Positions 1 through 5,793 of a stretch of DNA of 7,992 bases are shown here, piece by piece (positions within the stretch are counted from its first letter, which is position 1; every line of letters begins with the position of its first letter). The stretch is from Nitrospinaceae bacterium. GTDB taxonomy: Bacteria; Nitrospinota; Nitrospinia; Nitrospinales; Nitrospinaceae. The notes under the pieces are model-generated. The model did not search any database, was not told the origin of the DNA, and saw nothing but the letters and a program-made list of their open reading frames with translations. The position numbers and the translations under genes are program-made. The stretch is from assembly GCA_029261615.1 (NCBI GenBank), contig JAJDAX010000264.1, positions 1 through 7,992 on the forward strand, in the 5' to 3' direction.

Positions 1-1322
1 TTTATCCTTTCCACCAGGTCTTCCACGTCCTTTGCGATAACACGAATCATCTCCTCTTTTCCCTGCCCTCCAAGGTCGAAAATTATATCCGGAACATAAC
101 CCCGATCCAGAATCGCCTGCCGGGTGCCCCATTCCAACGATGACCCTTCCAGCTGTTTGACGTTTTTTGGCTCATTCGCCCGATCAAAAGAGCCAACAGT
201 CATCTTCAACCGCTTGCACACGTCGAGAAAATACTGCTGAAACTTGATATTCATCACAGCCCTCTTTTCAGGGTCAAAACTCATGGCAGTGAGCACAATT
301 TTGGCGACATGCTTGGAACCACCAAACTGGGGCGCATTGAGGGTGGCTATCGTTGAGCCGTTTCTTACAATTCGACCGGGGATTCCCACAACGTCGTCCG
401 GTCCAGTTGCGCCTTCCAACCCAAAACCGAGATTGGATTGCACTTCAGGAATCAACTCTCCGATTTCCTCACGCTTCAACTCTTCTATCGCCCATTGCAC
501 ACGCTCGAGATACGACCCACGCTCGAATTGATTGAGTAGAGGCCCCATCGGGTTAACCTGCCCCGCACCTATTCCGGTTTGAACACCCAACTCAATCGCG
601 CGAAAAATAAATTTCTTCGCTCGGGCAACCGATTCTTCTATGGAATATCCCTTCGCAAGATTGGAAACAATCGCCGAGGACAACACGCATCCTGTACCGT
701 GAAGGTTTTCATTTGCCGCCCGAGGCGACTCCAACCAGAGTGGGGTTTTTCCCGTCAATAGCAAATCGTCTGCATCCTTTTTGGAGTGACCGCCTTTTAT
801 CAGGACAGCCTTCGGTCCCGATTTTAAAATGACCCGCGCTGCTTTCACCCTGTCCTGCCGAGTGCGTATGCGGACTCCCGACAATGCTTCCGCTTCCTTT
901 AGGTTTGGCGTAACCAGAGTTGCAAGGGGAAACAGCTTTTCCTGGAGCAAGGAAACCCCCTTACGAGACAACAACGTTTTCCCATTGGTGGATTTAAAAA
1001 CGGGATCAACAACAAGGCTCCTCACTTTGTTGCGTTTTAATATTTTGGCAACCCTGTCGACTATAAATTCATTTCCCAGCATCCCTGTTTTTATTGCAGC
1101 GGGTTTCCCATCAGCCAGCAAGGCCTCAATCTGGGCTGCCACCAATTCCGGGTCGACATCATGGGAACTCAATACTCCCTGGGTACTTTGAATAGTCAGA
1201 CTGGTGACAACCGAAGTGCCAAACAATCCGTGAGCTGCAATGGTCTTCAAATCGGCCTGCAAACCAGCGCCCCCGGAAGGGTCGGAACCGGCCACAGTCA
1301 ATACAGTGGAAAGATTTTTCAT
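1..1322 (-). CDS. thiDN: Bifunctional hydroxymethylpyrimidine (phosphate) kinase / ThiN-type thiamine-phosphate synthase, 3' end cut off
   Basis: I translated 440 residues from the ATG at 1322-1320 to the window edge without a stop. Residues 1-262 are a ThiD kinase of the ribokinase fold. The N-terminal substrate loop AGSDPSGGAGLQAD (11-24), VVDPV (104-108), VLIKGGH (173-179) and the GTGC anion hole with catalytic-type Cys212 (209-212) are all present. ThiD phosphorylates HMP and HMP-P to HMP-PP. Residues about 272-440 match ThiN, the archaeal-type thiamine-phosphate synthase that replaces ThiE. They carry NAPQFGGSKHVAKIVL (329-344), SFDRANEP (378-385), EWGTRQAI (397-404) and GKEEMIRV (421-428). 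The fused protein would join HMP-PP to the thiazole phosphate. Only about 10-20 C-terminal residues should be missing. A weak ribosome site (CAGG, 8 nt away) precedes the start. No TPP riboswitch is visible upstream. It follows glmS after 139 bp on the same strand. Confidence 0.93.
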   Translation of the reverse strand, partial: MKNLSTVLTVAGSDPSGGAGLQADLKTIAAHGLFGTSVVTSLTIQSTQGVLSSHDVDPELVAAQIEALLADGKPAAIKTGMLGNEFIVDRVAKILKRNKVRSLVVDPVFKSTNGKTLLSRKGVSLLQEKLFPLATLVTPNLKEAEALSGVRIRTRQDRVKAARVILKSGPKAVLIKGGHSKKDADDLLLTGKTPLWLESPRAANENLHGTGCVLSSAIVSNLAKGYSIEESVARAKKFIFRAIELGVQTGIGAGQVNPMGPLLNQFERGSYLERVQWAIEELKREEIGELIPEVQSNLGFGLEGATGPDDVVGIPGRIVRNGSTIATLNAPQFGGSKHVAKIVLTAMSFDPEKRAVMNIKFQQYFLDVCKRLKMTVGSFDRANEPKNVKQLEGSSLEWGTRQAILDRGYVPDIIFDLGGQGKEEMIRVIAKDVEDLVERI

Positions 1323-1417
1323 CGGAACAACCTGCGAGTACAGTAGTTGATGTGTGAGTGGGGATTTTTGCGCAGCGACTTCATCCAGTCAACAACACGT
1401 GAGGCCTTAAACTTCAA
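1319..1417 (-). CDS. Possible 32-codon small ORF overlapping the thiDN start
   Basis: A TTG-initiated frame runs from 1417 to a TGA at 1321-1319, and that stop overlaps the thiDN ATG as ATGA. An internal ATG at 1384-1382 would give a 21-residue version beginning MKSLRKNPHSH. The peptide is basic (several Lys/Arg/His, one Cys) with no membrane segment. The purine-rich GAGGGG before the TTG lies very close to it. The ATGA overlap is what translational coupling to thiDN would look like. An ORF this short can arise by chance, and a candidate promoter (1364-1392) lies inside it, so the two readings compete. I do not recognise the peptide. Confidence 0.22.
   Translation of the reverse strand: MKFKASRVVDWMKSLRKNPHSHINYCTRRLFR
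1364..1392 (-). promoter_or_regulatory. Candidate sigma-70 promoter for thiDN
   Basis: On the minus strand TTGACT (1392-1387, 5 of 6 to the -35 consensus) is followed after exactly 17 bp by AAAAAT (1369-1364, 4 of 6 to the -10 consensus). Transcription would start near 1357 and leave about 35 nt of leader before the thiDN ATG. The spacer is GC-rich and the -10 is imperfect. The element would let thiamine synthesis be expressed apart from the upstream glm genes. Confidence 0.33.
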
Positions 1418-1461
1418 AGCCCCTCAAGGGCGCTATCCTCATCGTCAAAGAAGACGACACA

Positions 1462-3279
1462 CTACCCCACAGTGACGGATTTGGCAAGAGAGCGCGGCTT
1501 GTCGACATTGCGCTTGAGAGAGGTAGCGGTGAAGTAGGCAAACAATTGGGCCAGTACAAGCTGTAACAACGGGGCTACCAGCGGCGGGACCGCAGGCAGG
1601 ATCAACTCTTCACTGAACAGGTCCCGGTTTTTTCCGCGCTCGTCAAAATGAATACCGAGGACAAACCCGGAACGCGCCCGGATTTCCTCGACGCTCGACA
1701 ATGTCGATTTGTACAATTCTTTCTCCGAAGGAGGTGGCATGAAAACAACCGAATAAATATTCGAGTCGATCATCGCAAGCGTTCCATGCTTGAGAAAACC
1801 ACCGGGCATTCCTTCAGCATGTACATAGGCCACTTCTTTCATCTTCAAAGCCGACTCCAGCGCAACCGGATAATAAATCCCCCGTCCCAGATACAACCAG
1901 TGTCGAATATTTTTATAACTATTGGCGATGCGATGAATAAATCCTGACCGCTCGTTTAAAACATTGCCGATTATTTCAGGCAACTCTTTAAGCGCCTTAA
2001 TCCCCTCGTTGTATTCCTTCTTCGTCATCTTGCGGGTTTTTAGCGCAAGGCGCATCGCAAGATTTGTCAAAATGACCATTTGCGCCAGCGCTGCTTTCGT
2101 ACTGATAACGCAGATCTCTGGTCCCGATCCCTGCAGGATTACACGATCGACCATACGGGATAACGTGGAACCGATCACATTGACAACGGCAGCTGTCTTC
2201 GCGCCCTTTGCCTTGGCATGCTTCAACGCTGTAATCGTGTCGTAGGTCTCACCCGATTGCGAAACTGCCAGCACCAGACTGTTGCGGCCCACTGGAGACA
2301 GCGCGACAAATTCATCGGAACTGATCGATGGGAAAAATCTCCCAGCAATTTGGGAGAAAATATATTTTGCATACTTGGCAACATAAAATGTTGTTCCCAC
2401 TCCAACAAGGTAGGTATCGCGGTCCTTCATGTCCTCCACCACATCATCCAATGCTTTCTCATCTACCTCCAGCGCATTGAGGATGGTCTGGGGTTGCTCA
2501 TAAATTTCCTTGAGCATGTAGTGCGGGTAACCCCCTTTTTTTGACGTCTCACTGTCCCATTCAATTTTCGTAATGGGCTTCTGGATTTCCTCACCGGTGA
2601 TGAAATTTTTTACAGTGTAACTGTCTCGGGTCAGAACGACATACTCCTCATCCTCGATAATGACCGCATTTTTGGTATGTTCGATGAACGCGTTGAAATC
2701 CGATCCGACGTATTTCACTTCATCCCCGATACCCAGCATCAGTGGAGATTCCTTCCGTGCACAAAAAATGGTATCGGGGTGGTATTTAGTGATGAGCACA
2801 ACTGCGTAGGTGCCTTCGAGCATGCCGAGCATTTTGACAAAGGCTTTTTCAACGTTGCCGGTTTTTTTGAAAATTTTCTGCATGAGGTGCGGCACAACCT
2901 CGGTGTCAGTTTCGGAAAGAAATTTAACACCTTCCTTTTGTAGCTGGGAACGCAACTCCCGGTAATTCGAAATAATCCCGTTGTGCACTACCGCAAACGC
3001 CTTGTCCGTAGACAGCATGGGATGGGTGTTCTCGCGGGTGACCTTACCATGCGTGGCCCATCGGGTGTGCGCAATGCCAAGATGACTTTTGTGACGGAGT
3101 ACGTTGTCTTTCTGATAAAACTCCTCCACGCCACCGACGTTTTTCTTAACGATCAGCTTGCCCGAACCCATCAACGCCACACCACAGGAGTCATAGCCCC
3201 TGTATTCGAGATTGCGAATCCCCTCGAACAGATCCTGCGAAATATCTTTATGGCCTACCGCACCACTGATTCCACACAT
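1462..3279 (-). CDS. glmS: Glutamine--fructose-6-phosphate aminotransferase (isomerizing)
   Basis: This 605-residue protein makes glucosamine-6-phosphate from fructose-6-phosphate and glutamine, the first step to UDP-GlcNAc. Residues 1-215 are a class II glutamine amidotransferase domain. Cys2 is the nucleophile after Met removal, with EYRGYDS (25-31), HTRWATHG (71-78) and SETDTE (122-127). Two SIS sugar-isomerase domains follow. The first has SQSGET (340-345) and STKAALAQ (393-400). The second has GRGIYYPVALESALKMKE (465-482) and His498 in LKHG. The C-terminus LAKSVTVG matches the family's conserved tail. Length is near the usual 600-610. The loop before LKHG reads MPGGF where the E. coli enzyme has YAAGE, which I associate with a divergent subgroup. 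A ribosome site AGGAA (3293-3289) lies 9 nt before the ATG. The gene starts 16 bp after the upstream stop, so it is operonic, and there is no room for a glmS ribozyme. Confidence 0.97.
   Translation of the reverse strand: MCGISGAVGHKDISQDLFEGIRNLEYRGYDSCGVALMGSGKLIVKKNVGGVEEFYQKDNVLRHKSHLGIAHTRWATHGKVTRENTHPMLSTDKAFAVVHNGIISNYRELRSQLQKEGVKFLSETDTEVVPHLMQKIFKKTGNVEKAFVKMLGMLEGTYAVVLITKYHPDTIFCARKESPLMLGIGDEVKYVGSDFNAFIEHTKNAVIIEDEEYVVLTRDSYTVKNFITGEEIQKPITKIEWDSETSKKGGYPHYMLKEIYEQPQTILNALEVDEKALDDVVEDMKDRDTYLVGVGTTFYVAKYAKYIFSQIAGRFFPSISSDEFVALSPVGRNSLVLAVSQSGETYDTITALKHAKAKGAKTAAVVNVIGSTLSRMVDRVILQGSGPEICVISTKAALAQMVILTNLAMRLALKTRKMTKKEYNEGIKALKELPEIIGNVLNERSGFIHRIANSYKNIRHWLYLGRGIYYPVALESALKMKEVAYVHAEGMPGGFLKHGTLAMIDSNIYSVVFMPPPSEKELYKSTLSSVEEIRARSGFVLGIHFDERGKNRDLFSEELILPAVPPLVAPLLQLVLAQLFAYFTATSLKRNVDKPRSLAKSVTVG
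2333..2357 (-). other. Terminator-like hairpin inside glmS
   Basis: Read in the sense direction of glmS, TCTCCCA (2357-2351) pairs perfectly with TGGGAGA (2344-2338) across a 6-nt loop and is followed directly by TTTTT (2337-2333). This is the layout of an intrinsic terminator, with a shortish 7-bp stem containing 4 GC pairs. It lies in codons for about residues 308-317 (SQIAGRFF). It may be coincidence of codons. It would only act if translation lagged. Confidence 0.25.
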
Positions 3280-3295
3280 AAAATATTATTCCTGT

Positions 3296-4498
3296 TTAAC
3301 GACTCGTGACGGTACACCGCGCCGGGAAGATTTTTCCAGGCGGCACCACAGTACCCGGCGCGATCATATTGCCCGCGCCGATCACCGCTTCGTCTCCAAT
3401 GAAGGCACCCAGTTTTGGCTTGCCCGTATCAAATCCTTTTTTATTGTGTCGGACAGTCACCGGTTTCCAGTCAATATTTCGATTGACGGTCACGCAACCC
3501 GCTCCGATGTCCACTTTTTCACCAATGACGCTGTCTCCAATAAAAGACAACCGTCCAATACTTGAGTGATCCTGCACCACGCAGTTTTTCAGCTCCACAC
3601 CGTAGCCAACGGAACAACCATTGCCCACTGCCGTGTAGCCTCGCACCAACGTGTTGTTACCGATGAAACAATCCTTGCCGATGGAACACGGTCCCTCCAG
3701 CACGGCTCCGGCTTTAATGACTGCGCCTTCATCAATCCTGACCAGACCGGACAAGGTCACATTCGATTCTAAAACGGCGGTCTTCGCAATCGTCGCCTGC
3801 TCCCAGGAATCCATCAGGATGCTGTTGGCAGTTAGAATGTCCCACGGATTGACAATGTCGAGCCATTCCTCTTCCCACATGGAAGCCCGGAGACCATGAT
3901 TAATCATCTCCTTCATGGCCTTTTCCATGGACCGTTTGTGCTTGCTTAACACTTCGAAGAAAGCTTCCGGCAGCACGTAAACACCAGCCAGAACATAATT
4001 TCCGAACTCATTGCCTTTAGGCTTTTCGACAATCCGGGTGATCCGCATGTTGGCATTGAGAAACACGTTGCCAAACATTTCATTTGAAGGAGGCAGGCAA
4101 ATCGAAGCTACAGGGGATTTAAACGAATGAAATGACTGCTGGATTTTACTGAAAATATTTTCGGAGGTAACAATATCGCCATAGACCAGGAGAAAATTTT
4201 CTCCTGGCAAAATTTTATCCCGCACCTGCATGATCGCATCGCCAATGCTGGACTGGCGTTTTTGCTCGACGAACTGAACGTTCAATCCTTCGAAACGGTG
4301 CTCACCGATCTGCTGGATCAGTTTTTCTTTTTTATGACCGACCACCACCAGGACATCATTAATGCCAGAAGCGCGCAACATGTCCAGATTGTGATCAAAC
4401 AGACAGCGTCCGGCAACATTCAACATGGGTTTCGGCCGCGTATCGGAAAATGGACTCAGCTTCGGGCCTTTTCCTGCGGCCAATATAACGGCTTTCAT
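3296..4498 (-). CDS. Sugar-1-phosphate nucleotidylyltransferase fused to a left-handed beta-helix acyltransferase domain (archaeal GlmU-like)
   Basis: This 400-residue protein has an NTP-transferase domain (1-232) with LAAGKGPKL (7-14 region), RPKPM (21-25), VYGD with metal-type Asp108, VEKP (157-160) and EWLDIVNPWDIL (211-222). From about 240 to 395 come hexapeptide-repeat turns of a left-handed beta-helix, ending in KLGAFIGDEAVIGAGN (362-377) and APGTVVPPG. This two-domain layout matches archaeal bifunctional proteins that acetylate GlcN-1-P and uridylylate the product. The likely role here is GlcN-1-P acetyltransferase, with or without nucleotidyltransfer. The nucleotide-binding signature is odd: GPK replaces the usual GxR, so the conserved Arg is Lys13. 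A ribosome site GGGGA (4509-4505) sits 6 nt before the ATG. The gene lies 35 bp after the GlmU domain gene and 16 bp before glmS. A mannose- or glucose-1-phosphate enzyme is the main alternative. Confidence 0.85.
   Translation of the reverse strand: MKAVILAAGKGPKLSPFSDTRPKPMLNVAGRCLFDHNLDMLRASGINDVLVVVGHKKEKLIQQIGEHRFEGLNVQFVEQKRQSSIGDAIMQVRDKILPGENFLLVYGDIVTSENIFSKIQQSFHSFKSPVASICLPPSNEMFGNVFLNANMRITRIVEKPKGNEFGNYVLAGVYVLPEAFFEVLSKHKRSMEKAMKEMINHGLRASMWEEEWLDIVNPWDILTANSILMDSWEQATIAKTAVLESNVTLSGLVRIDEGAVIKAGAVLEGPCSIGKDCFIGNNTLVRGYTAVGNGCSVGYGVELKNCVVQDHSSIGRLSFIGDSVIGEKVDIGAGCVTVNRNIDWKPVTVRHNKKGFDTGKPKLGAFIGDEAVIGAGNMIAPGTVVPPGKIFPARCTVTSR
3318..3362 (-). repeat. All-GC 9-bp inverted repeat near the 3' end of the 400-aa gene
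   Basis: CGCGCCGGG (3318-3326) and CCCGGCGCG (3354-3362) are perfect inverted copies around a 27-nt loop. The hairpin would end 19 nt before the gene's stop codon and about 40 nt before the glmS start. No T-run follows, so it is not an intrinsic terminator. It could stabilise mRNA or mark a processing site between the two cistrons. The arms encode APG and PAR, so codon bias is the competing explanation. Confidence 0.45.
4186..4207. repeat. Perfect 22-bp palindrome inside the nucleotidyltransferase domain
   Basis: The arms CCAGGAGAAAA and TTTTCTCCTGG meet with no spacer at 4196/4197. In RNA it would fold with a small AATT loop. No T-run follows in either direction. It lies in codons for PGENFLLV (residues 98-105), just before the catalytic YGD motif. 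It may be chance, but 11 consecutive matched pairs is unusual for 8 kb. Confidence 0.5.
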
Positions 4499-4533
4499 TT
4501 AGATTCCCCGGTTACCTGTGGGTGAGTTGTCCT

Positions 4534-5277
4534 TCAGGAACGTTCAGACAAAAGTTGCTCGGCGCGTTTTAAATCGTCAAGAGAGTTGATTCCCAAAATC
4601 TCGTTTGCATCCTTTTTGGGAACAGCCTGCACCCGATGCCCTGATTTTATGAGATTCTGGACCGTGTCGGTCAGGTAATATTCCCCTTGGGCGTTTTCAG
4701 GCCTGATGACAGTTAAAGCCTTGAAAAGTAAACCCTTTTGAAAACAATAAACCCCCGAATTATATTCGTCAACTGTTTTCTCCTCAGCAGTTGCATCCCG
4801 GTGCTCCACAATTTTAGTCACCTCTCCATCCTCATCACGGATCACGCGACCAAAGTCTTTTTTCCCACCGGCCTTTAGGCTAAGAAACGTACAAGTTGCC
4901 CCCGTTTCCCGATGCCCCTGCAACAGGGATTTCAGCGTCTCTGACTTTATGAGGGGCATGTCACCGCACAAAATGAGCACATCACCGTCAAACTCTGCCA
5001 GCGCCTTCTCACTTTGCAATACCGCATGTCCCGTCCCTAATTGTTGCTCTTGCATCACATATTCAATCGCCGGGTCATTAAAGTCGCGCTTGACCAAATC
5101 GGCCTGATATCCCACCACAAGGATAACCCGTTCGGGCTCAAGGCCGGAAACCTGATCCAGCACATGCCTCAGGAGAGGCTGGCCCGCCAAGGGATGCAAC
5201 ACCTTGGCCAAATCTGATTTCATTCGGGTTCCCTTACCAGCAGCAAGGATGACAACAGCTAGGTTTTGGTCTGGCAT
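4534..5277 (-). CDS. glmU: Stand-alone GlmU uridyltransferase domain (UDP-GlcNAc pyrophosphorylase), lacking the acetyltransferase domain
   Basis: This 247-residue protein matches only the N-terminal half of bacterial GlmU (normally about 450-460 aa). The signature LAAGKGTRM (11-19) is intact, with Lys25 in AKVLH, QLGTGHA (79-85), the metal ligand Asp106 in CGDMPLI, FGRVIRD (142-148), VEH (157-159), NSG (173-175) and NAQGEYYLTD (195-204). Asn231 in LGINS corresponds to the second metal ligand of E. coli GlmU. The protein should transfer UMP from UTP to GlcNAc-1-P. It stops at the linker helix, so the beta-helix that acetylates GlcN-1-P is absent. No remnant of it lies in the 35 bp before the next gene, which supplies a beta-helix of its own. 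The start is fixed by the motif, as no other start codon precedes LAAG. It overlaps fis by 19 bp, and AGGAA (5293-5289) lies 11 nt upstream. Confidence 0.93.
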   Translation of the reverse strand: MPDQNLAVVILAAGKGTRMKSDLAKVLHPLAGQPLLRHVLDQVSGLEPERVILVVGYQADLVKRDFNDPAIEYVMQEQQLGTGHAVLQSEKALAEFDGDVLILCGDMPLIKSETLKSLLQGHRETGATCTFLSLKAGGKKDFGRVIRDEDGEVTKIVEHRDATAEEKTVDEYNSGVYCFQKGLLFKALTVIRPENAQGEYYLTDTVQNLIKSGHRVQAVPKKDANEILGINSLDDLKRAEQLLSERS

Positions 5278-5525
5278 GTAATCCGGTATTCCTGAATTTT
5301 TTTTCGGAGGGTGTTGCGGTTGATTCCTAAAATGGTTGCGGCCTGAGTCTGATTTCCATTGGTGGCTTCCAGAACAATCTTCAGCAGGGGTTTTTCAACA
5401 CCGGTGAGGATCAATTCATGTAGATGACCGTTCTGCTGACAATCCATTTTCTCTACATACTGCTTCACTGTTTTGTGGAGCCACTTGTCGAGAAAATTGT
5501 GGACTTCCTGATGATCCTTTTTCAT
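5259..5525 (-). CDS. fis: Fis-family DNA-binding protein
   Basis: This 88-residue protein aligns with E. coli Fis (98 aa) over most of its length. LHELILTGVEKPLLKIVLEATNGNQTQAA (35-63) and LGINRNTLRKKIQEY (66-80) correspond closely to the dimer helices and the C-terminal helix-turn-helix. Fis binds bent, AT-rich DNA as a dimer and shapes the nucleoid and promoters. The copy here is short at the N-terminus and seems to lack the beta-hairpin arm that E. coli Fis uses to stimulate Hin/Gin recombination. About eight residues (TCQTKT end) extend past the usual C-terminus, in the stretch overlapping the next gene. It is the first gene of the glm block, not the dusB-fis arrangement of gammaproteobacteria. 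No clear ribosome site precedes the ATG. It could be a local regulator of the glm genes, but that is inference. Confidence 0.9.
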   Translation of the reverse strand: MKKDHQEVHNFLDKWLHKTVKQYVEKMDCQQNGHLHELILTGVEKPLLKIVLEATNGNQTQAATILGINRNTLRKKIQEYRITCQTKT

Positions 5526-5566
5526 GACGGGTCGTGAGCCTGGATGGGAACTGAAAATAGTCGTTT

Positions 5567-5595
5567 ATGCTAACAAACTACTCCATGTGGGTCAA
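5567..5595 (-). promoter_or_regulatory. Candidate sigma-70 promoter of the fis-glm block
   Basis: TTGACC (5595-5590, 5 of 6 to -35 consensus) is separated by exactly 17 bp from TAGCAT (5572-5567, 4 of 6 to -10 consensus). A TG one base upstream of the -10 makes it an extended -10. Transcription would begin near 5560, about 35 nt before the fis start codon. Confidence 0.55.
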
Positions 5596-5604
5596 CTGGC
5601 CCTC

Positions 5605-5624
5605 TTAGGTCCAAACAAGCCTAA
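5605..5624. promoter_or_regulatory. Operator-like inverted repeat between divergent promoters
   Basis: TTAGG (5605-5609) and CCTAA (5620-5624) are inverted around 10 bp, placing the half-sites about 1.5 helical turns apart centre to centre. The dyad is centred at 5614.5, within 2 bp of the midpoint between the two candidate -35 elements (5590-5595 and 5631-5636). A dimeric regulator bound here would touch both promoters. The arms are short, so chance cannot be excluded. Confidence 0.3.
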
Positions 5625-5630
5625 AAGCGG

Positions 5631-5660
5631 TTGATTCCCGCGAGGGTCCTGGCCTATGAT
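5631..5660 (+). promoter_or_regulatory. Candidate sigma-70 promoter of the mtaB block
   Basis: TTGATT (5631-5636, 4 of 6) and TATGAT (5655-5660, 5 of 6) are separated by 18 bp. Transcription would start near 5667, giving a leader of about 127 nt before mtaB. The leader holds a short hairpin (CCCG-AAG-CGGG, 5703-5713) and AT-rich tracts at 5685-5700 and 5734-5758, but no structure I recognise as a riboswitch. Confidence 0.42.
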
Positions 5661-5793
5661 GAAGGTCAGCATTTTCAATGGACATTTTAAAAAATAAATA
5701 TTCCCGAAGCGGGTTCATCCAATATCCGATAGCAAAAATTGTACAAAAATTAAATTTTGAGCCACTCGGAAACTTAACCATGGAATACGATCA

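Noticed and set aside
167..196. 7-bp inverted repeat TTGGCTC/GAGCCAA in the ThiN part
   Set aside because: The loop is 16 nt, no T-run follows in the sense direction, and this quality is expected by chance in 8 kb of coding sequence.
829..1191. Plus-strand 120-codon reading frame, and similar frames antisense to glmS and the sugar-transferase gene
   Set aside because: They lie opposite genes with clear family motifs on the minus strand and show no recognisable domain or ribosome site.
1419..1431. Terminator after glmS
   Set aside because: A GCCC/GGGC hairpin is present, but its stem is only 4-5 bp and no proper T-run follows in the transcribed direction.
1323..1461. TPP riboswitch before thiDN
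   Set aside because: I read the gap on the minus strand and did not find the conserved CUGAUGAG-type core or its pairing partner.
3280..3295. glmS ribozyme/riboswitch upstream of glmS
   Set aside because: Only 16 bp separate the upstream stop from the glmS start, and these hold just the ribosome site.
4499..4533. Truncated GlmU explained by a frameshift or a decayed beta-helix domain
   Set aside because: Only 35 bp separate the stop from the next start, and no beta-helix remnant appears in any frame there. The protein ends cleanly at the domain boundary.
5190..5220. GCCAAGG/CCTTGGC stem in the GlmU domain gene
   Set aside because: Seven pairs over conserved codons with no associated signal is not distinguishable from chance.
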